DNA of 64,000 nt. It comes from an uncultured Clostridia bacterium. Its GTDB lineage: Bacteria; Bacillota; Clostridia; Christensenellales; UBA1242. The translations under genes and the position numbers were made by a program. The stretch's first letter is position 1; every line of letters starts with the position of its first letter. A model generated the notes under the pieces. That model did no database searches and was not told where the DNA came from. It worked only from the letters and a program-made list of their open reading frames with translations. The stretch covers positions 1 to 64,000 of the forward strand of contig CAKVHI010000004.1 in assembly GCA_934747965.1 (NCBI GenBank), read 5' to 3'. Positions 60,973-64,000 of the stretch are shown in pieces.

Positions 60973-62415
60973 ATGAGTAATAAGAAGGAATTTGTATCAA
61001 ACATAACCGATATGGAAAAAGATTTTCCACAATGGTACACTGATGTTGTTTTAAAAACAGAGTTAGTAGACTATGGTCCTGTTAAAGGCACAATGGTTAT
61101 CAGACCTTATGGATATGAAATTTGGGAAAGAATTAAAGAATATCTTGACAAAGAATTTAAAAGAGTTGGTGTTAAAAATGCCTATTTCCCAATGTTTATT
61201 CCTGAAAGTTTTTTAAAAAAAGAAGCAAAACATGTTGAAGGTTTTGCTCCTGAAGTTGCTGTTGTAACTTACGCAGGCGGACAAGAACTTACTGAAAAAT
61301 TAATAATCAGACCAACCAGTGAAACAATTATCGGCGAAATGTATTCTAAATGGATAAAAAGTTATCGAGATTTGCCACTTAAGTTAAATCAGTGGTGTAA
61401 TGTTGTTAGGTGGGAGAAAACAACCCGACCATTTTTAAGAACAAGTGAATTTTTGTGGCAAGAAGGCCATACGGTTTTTGATAGTATGGAAAGTGCAAAA
61501 CAAAATGCACTAGAACATCTTGAAATTTACCGCAAAATGGGCGAAGAACTTTTGGCTATTCCATTTTTAACAGGGAAGAAAACCGAAAGTGAAAAATTTG
61601 CTGGCGCTGAGGAAACTTATACAATCGAAGCTATAATGCATGACGGAAAAAGTTTGCAGAGTGGAACATCTCATAACCTTGGTCAAAATTTTGCAAAGGC
61701 TTTTGATATTAAGTTTTTGAATAAGGATGGAGTGCTAGAATATGGCTACACAACATCTTTTGGTGTGTCTACAAGACTAATTGGTGCTATAGTTATGGTG
61801 CACGGCGATAATCGAGGGCTTGTTTTACCGCCTAAAATTGCCCCAATTCAAGTTGTAATTGTTCCGATTGGAAAAGATAACGAAGCGGTTGACAACAAAG
61901 CAAGAGAGATTGAAAATTCGCTTAAAAACAAAGATGTTAGAGTTTTTGTTGATGATAGCCAAAATTCTCCGGGTTGGAAATTTAATGAATGGGAAATGAA
62001 GGGTGTACCAATCAGGATAGAAATTGGTCCAAGAGATTTGGAAAACAACAGTGTCCAAATTTTTAGGCGTGATAATTTAGAAAAACAAACAATTAGTTTG
62101 GATGATATAGACAAATTCATTCAAGAAGAATTAGATATTATTCAAAAAGATTTGTTTAATAAAGCGAAGATTGGTTTAGATAATAAAATGTCAGATCATA
62201 AGGCTCAGGATATTGATGATTTAAAACAAATTTTGGATGAAAAGAAGTTTACATTGGCATATTTTTGTGGTGAAGAAAGTTGTGCCGATAATATTAAAGC
62301 CAAAACAGGTGCAACTGCAAGATGCATTGAAAAAGAAAATTTAGAACACGAACATAAATGTTTTGCTTGTGGAAAGAATGCAATTATGCGTGCATACTTT
62401 GCAAGGTCTTACTAA
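60973..62415 (+). CDS. proS: Prolyl-tRNA synthetase, archaeal/eukaryotic type
   Basis: 480 aa, the short form without the bacterial INS editing domain. KDFPQWYTDVV at the start, RPTSET and RWEKTTRPFLRTSEFLWQEGHT (motif 2 region), then GLVLPPKIAPIQVVIVP anticodon-binding domain and a C-terminal zinc-type tail with CGEESC and CFACGK, ending in Tyr as in this class. Eight bases after leuS with GGAG, so one operon. Confidence 0.95.
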   Translation: MSNKKEFVSNITDMEKDFPQWYTDVVLKTELVDYGPVKGTMVIRPYGYEIWERIKEYLDKEFKRVGVKNAYFPMFIPESFLKKEAKHVEGFAPEVAVVTYAGGQELTEKLIIRPTSETIIGEMYSKWIKSYRDLPLKLNQWCNVVRWEKTTRPFLRTSEFLWQEGHTVFDSMESAKQNALEHLEIYRKMGEELLAIPFLTGKKTESEKFAGAEETYTIEAIMHDGKSLQSGTSHNLGQNFAKAFDIKFLNKDGVLEYGYTTSFGVSTRLIGAIVMVHGDNRGLVLPPKIAPIQVVIVPIGKDNEAVDNKAREIENSLKNKDVRVFVDDSQNSPGWKFNEWEMKGVPIRIEIGPRDLENNSVQIFRRDNLEKQTISLDDIDKFIQEELDIIQKDLFNKAKIGLDNKMSDHKAQDIDDLKQILDEKKFTLAYFCGEESCADNIKAKTGATARCIEKENLEHEHKCFACGKNAIMRAYFARSY

Positions 62416-62563
62416 AAATTATAAAAATTTTTATAAAAAATAAAAAAATAATATTTTGAAAAATTAATTTATAGTAATTTATCGTAAAACAAAATATAAT
62501 ATTTTAAAAAATTTTATAAATTTATTTAATTTTTGGAATTTAATAAAATATTTTAATAAAATA

Positions 62564-62592
62564 TTGACTTATTAAGAAAAATTTGTTAAACT
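62564..62592 (+). promoter_or_regulatory. Promoter of the tRNA-Lys region
   Basis: TTGACT (62564-62569), 17-base spacer, TAAACT (62587-62592). It lies before the partial tRNA copy, so element and tRNA-Lys would be transcribed together. The rest of 62416-62563 is AT-rich without genes. Confidence 0.65.
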
Positions 62593-62607
62593 TAATAAGT
62601 CTTTTAT

Positions 62608-62628
62608 GTGGGTTATTAGCTCAGTTGG
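62608..62628 (+). repeat. 21-bp direct repeat, truncated tRNA-Lys 5' copy
   Basis: Identical to 62780-62800: the acceptor 5' strand and part of the D-arm of tRNA-Lys. The copy breaks off after GTTGG and runs into the element. Confidence 0.92.
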
Positions 62629-62779
62629 AACAAAGCGGAGCGCGTCCAGTGGACGAAGAAGCGAACGCGGAAGTTCTTGGCTTTAACAAGCACCAAACCT
62701 TTATGGCTTTGGGGCGCCGATTAAAACAAGAGGAAGAGCATGCTCTAGCAACTGAGTTAGCCACATATTATATTTTAGC
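62629..62779 (+). mobile_element. 151-bp element inserted upstream of tRNA-Lys
   Basis: Core 62629-62733 is the counterpart of the element beside tRNA-Leu (minus strand 54371-54267). After the core comes an inverted, partly degenerate copy of the tRNA-Lys 5' half (about 62735-62764: reverse complement reads CTCAGTTGCTAGAGCA). No protein is encoded. Element and full tRNA lie behind one promoter, so RNase P processing at 62782 would be needed to free the tRNA. Confidence 0.8.
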
Positions 62780-62781
62780 GT

Positions 62782-62857
62782 GGGTTATTAGCTCAGTTGG
62801 TAGAGCAGGTGACTCTTAATCACAAGGTCCGGGGTTCGAGCCCCCGATGACCCACCA
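62782..62857 (+). tRNA. tRNA-Lys (CTT)
   Basis: Acceptor GGGTTAT pairs with ATGACCC, D-arm GCTC/GAGC, anticodon loop CTCTTAA gives CTT, T-arm CGGGG/CCCCG, CCA encoded at 62855-62857. Directly repeated 5' part at 62608-62628. Confidence 0.94.
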
Positions 62858-62860
62858 CTG

Positions 62861-62886
62861 AAACCCTTTATTTATAAGGTTTTTTT
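62861..62886 (+). terminator. Terminator of tRNA-Lys
   Basis: AACCCTTTA and TAAGGTT pair around TTTA, followed by T run. Confidence 0.7.
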
Positions 62887-62901
62887 AATGTCCAAATTTC
62901 A

Positions 62902-63040
62902 AAAGTGTCTAATAAAATTTGTAAAAAGTGTCTAAAATATGACTTTTTTGAATTTAAAAATTTACAATTTCAATAAAACTAATAATGCTTAATTTTGCTC
63001 AAAAAATAGCACTGTCTAATAAATTGTCTAATAAAACTAA
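62902..63040 (+). repeat. Four scattered GTCTAATAAA-type repeats
   Basis: GTGTCTAATAAAA (from 62905), GTGTCTAAAAT (from 62928), CTGTCTAATAAA (from 63012) and TTGTCTAATAAAA (from 63024). They lie between tRNA-Lys and a decayed integrase fragment and could be integrase arm-type sites. No gene in this stretch. Confidence 0.5.
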
Positions 63041-63053
63041 TAAAAATTTCACA

Positions 63054-63094
63054 AAAAAATGCTGAGAACTCGTAAGAATTCTCAGCATTTTTTA
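63054..63094. terminator. Strong bidirectional hairpin terminator
   Basis: AATGCTGAGAA and TTCTCAGCATT pair around CTCGTAAGAA; A run before and T run after, ahead of the end of the minus-strand 66-aa gene. Confidence 0.8.
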
Positions 63095-63110
63095 TTTGTT
63101 TAAAAAATTT

Positions 63111-63311
63111 TTACATTTCCATATTGGATTGTCGTTTGCGTTTTCTTCGTTCTTCTTTTTCTTTTAACCATTCTTGATATTCTTCATCTTCTTGTTGCAG
63201 TCTTAATTGTTCTTCCAGTCTTGCAAGTTTTTCTTCTAGTTCCTCAGTCTTGTCTTTTTCTTCTTGCTTTGTATCCTTCGGTTTTTGGTCTATCAACCTT
63301 GTCTGCGACAT
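63111..63311 (-). CDS. Charged coiled-coil small protein (doubtful)
   Basis: 66 aa, almost wholly charged residues, with EELEEKLARLEEQL coiled-coil pattern and basic end ERRKRKRQ. Overlaps, in another frame, the end of the integrase remnant, so it may be a by-product of that decay. A terminator follows. No ribosome-binding site. Confidence 0.3.
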   Translation of the reverse strand: MSQTRLIDQKPKDTKQEEKDKTEELEEKLARLEEQLRLQQEDEEYQEWLKEKEERRKRKRQSNMEM

Positions 63312-63554
63312 TAAAATTTACAAAATCGTTTTTGAAAGCATATTGCAAACATTCTCTTATCAAAATATGATAATGTAAAACAGAATTTCCCGATACATAA
63401 CTCTTGATGTAAGTTCATCATCAAGCATTTTTTTGCGATTTTCTTCTTCAACATTGTGCTTTTGTAAGTATCCATTTAAATACTTTTTGCTTTTATTTTC
63501 TTTGATTTGAGAAAAATTAAATTCGTGCCTGTGATATGTAATATTGGGGGCTAT
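63244..63554 (-). pseudogene. Decayed tyrosine-recombinase (integrase) core-binding domain
   Basis: Minus strand. One frame reads APNITYHRHEF, then YLNGYLQKHNVEEENRKKML and ends after VMYREI; a second frame then reads LHYHILIRECLQYAFKNDF and VNFNVADKVDRPK, which is the standard end of the integrase SAM-like core-binding domain. At least one frameshift separates them, and both the N-terminal arm-binding part and the catalytic R..HxxR..Y part are missing. It lies about 390 bases from tRNA-Lys, a common integration site. Confidence 0.7.
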
Positions 63555-63640
63555 GTTTTAACAAAAAATATTAAAAACTAAAGTAAAAATTGTTTTATTT
63601 TTAATTATTTAACAATTTGTATTTATGAGAATAAATTTTA

Positions 63641-63669
63641 TTGTGATTTTTTATTTAATATGATATAAT
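63641..63669 (+). promoter_or_regulatory. Promoter of the last gene
   Basis: TTGTGA (63641-63646), 17 bases, TATAAT (63664-63669); leader of about 25 bases with AAGGGAG before the ATG at 63700. Confidence 0.7.
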
Positions 63670-63699
63670 TTATTCATAATATTACATAAGGGAGTAATT

Positions 63700-64000
63700 A
63701 TGAAATTTTTTAGAGGTTTAAAGGCAACATTTGAAGCTATCGGAAAACTTTGGAGAATAGAAAGAAAAAGAGATACCGAAATCAATCGCAATCCAACAGA
63801 AGAAGAATTAAAAGATAACAAAAAAGGGAAATTATCTATTGTCGTAACTATTGTCAGCACCATTGTTTATTTGATTGCATTCATATTGGTTGCTAGTTCA
63901 TGGCAGGTAAATATTGGCTTGGGTATTTTTGTTTTAGTTTTGGTTTTGATTTTTACACCTTCAATTCAAATAAAAGCAATCAATTTAGCCAAACAACAAA
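63700..64000 (+). CDS. Membrane protein, partial at window end
   Basis: At least 100 residues; runs off the window. Starts MKFFRGLKATFEAIGKLWRI, charged to about residue 46, then two adjacent transmembrane segments (about 48-68 and 72-90). No family recognised. Well-formed promoter and ribosome-binding site support it. Confidence 0.7.
   Translation, partial: MKFFRGLKATFEAIGKLWRIERKRDTEINRNPTEEELKDNKKGKLSIVVTIVSTIVYLIAFILVASSWQVNIGLGIFVLVLVLIFTPSIQIKAINLAKQQ

Noticed and set aside
62583..62819. 78-aa frame across the tRNA-Lys region
   Set aside because: It consists of the truncated tRNA copy, the element core and the 5' half of tRNA-Lys.

Overview
The window is low-GC (AT-rich throughout), uses the standard code, and looks like the chromosome of an uncultured, spore-forming Firmicute of the clostridial kind. 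The evidence is a germination protease (gpr), a ctsR-mcsA-clpC stress operon with a textbook CtsR operator, a T-box leader in front of pheST, a dnaG-rpoD-trmK cluster, a murF with a membrane anchor, and a TsaB-RimI fusion. No plasmid or phage structural genes are present. Mobile DNA appears only as small elements, remnants and duplicated gene ends.

Layout. 1-620: tRNA-Thr and tRNA-Tyr, the latter with its 3' end and terminator duplicated around a 281-bp hairpin-rich insert. 712-7350: polA, a lytic transglycosylase, a metal-site-less amidohydrolase, a PHP phosphoesterase, a lipoprotein with a papain-like pattern and small genes. 7400-12150: a candidate small RNA, then a three-gene operon of a MoxR-like AAA+ ATPase, a small partner and a zinc-peptidase/VWA protein; this is the best candidate protein system of unknown job. 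12320-14236: tRNA-Gln, tRNA-Arg, rpsT, gpr and a divergent XRE switch. 14277-19150: ctsR-mcsA-clpC (no mcsB) and rarA. 19207-21044: a two-gene cassette flanked by 134-bp direct repeats that copy the end of the adjacent membrane-protein gene. 21144-29832: tsaE, tsaB-rimI, a leftward alpha/beta hydrolase-murF-unknown-ddl cluster, then yigZ, a methyltransferase, recX, acpS and a mazF-type pair. 29977-33908: an E2-like acyltransferase, an N/Q-rich protein, an intracellular subtilase and an MreB homologue. 34176-38448: dnaG, rpoD, trmK and a zinc-ribbon coiled-coil protein. 38499-43369: two membrane proteins and a Ku/LigD end-joining operon with LigD split in two. 43433-53920: large cell-surface proteins and an ABC exporter whose ATPase is fused to a YwaF-like membrane domain. 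54131-62857: tRNA-Leu, T-box, pheST, leuS, proS and tRNA-Lys, with related 105-bp elements wedged beside tRNA-Leu and tRNA-Lys. 62860-64000: a decayed integrase remnant and the start of a membrane-protein gene.

Two genome-wide habits stand out. First, many genes have a consensus -10 box ending about six or seven bases before the start codon with no Shine-Dalgarno sequence, so leaderless mRNAs look common. Second, three tRNA genes carry inserted foldback-type elements. In each, the tRNA end is duplicated directly on one side, an inverted copy of the same tRNA segment sits at the other edge, and two of the inserts share a conserved core with a covarying hairpin.
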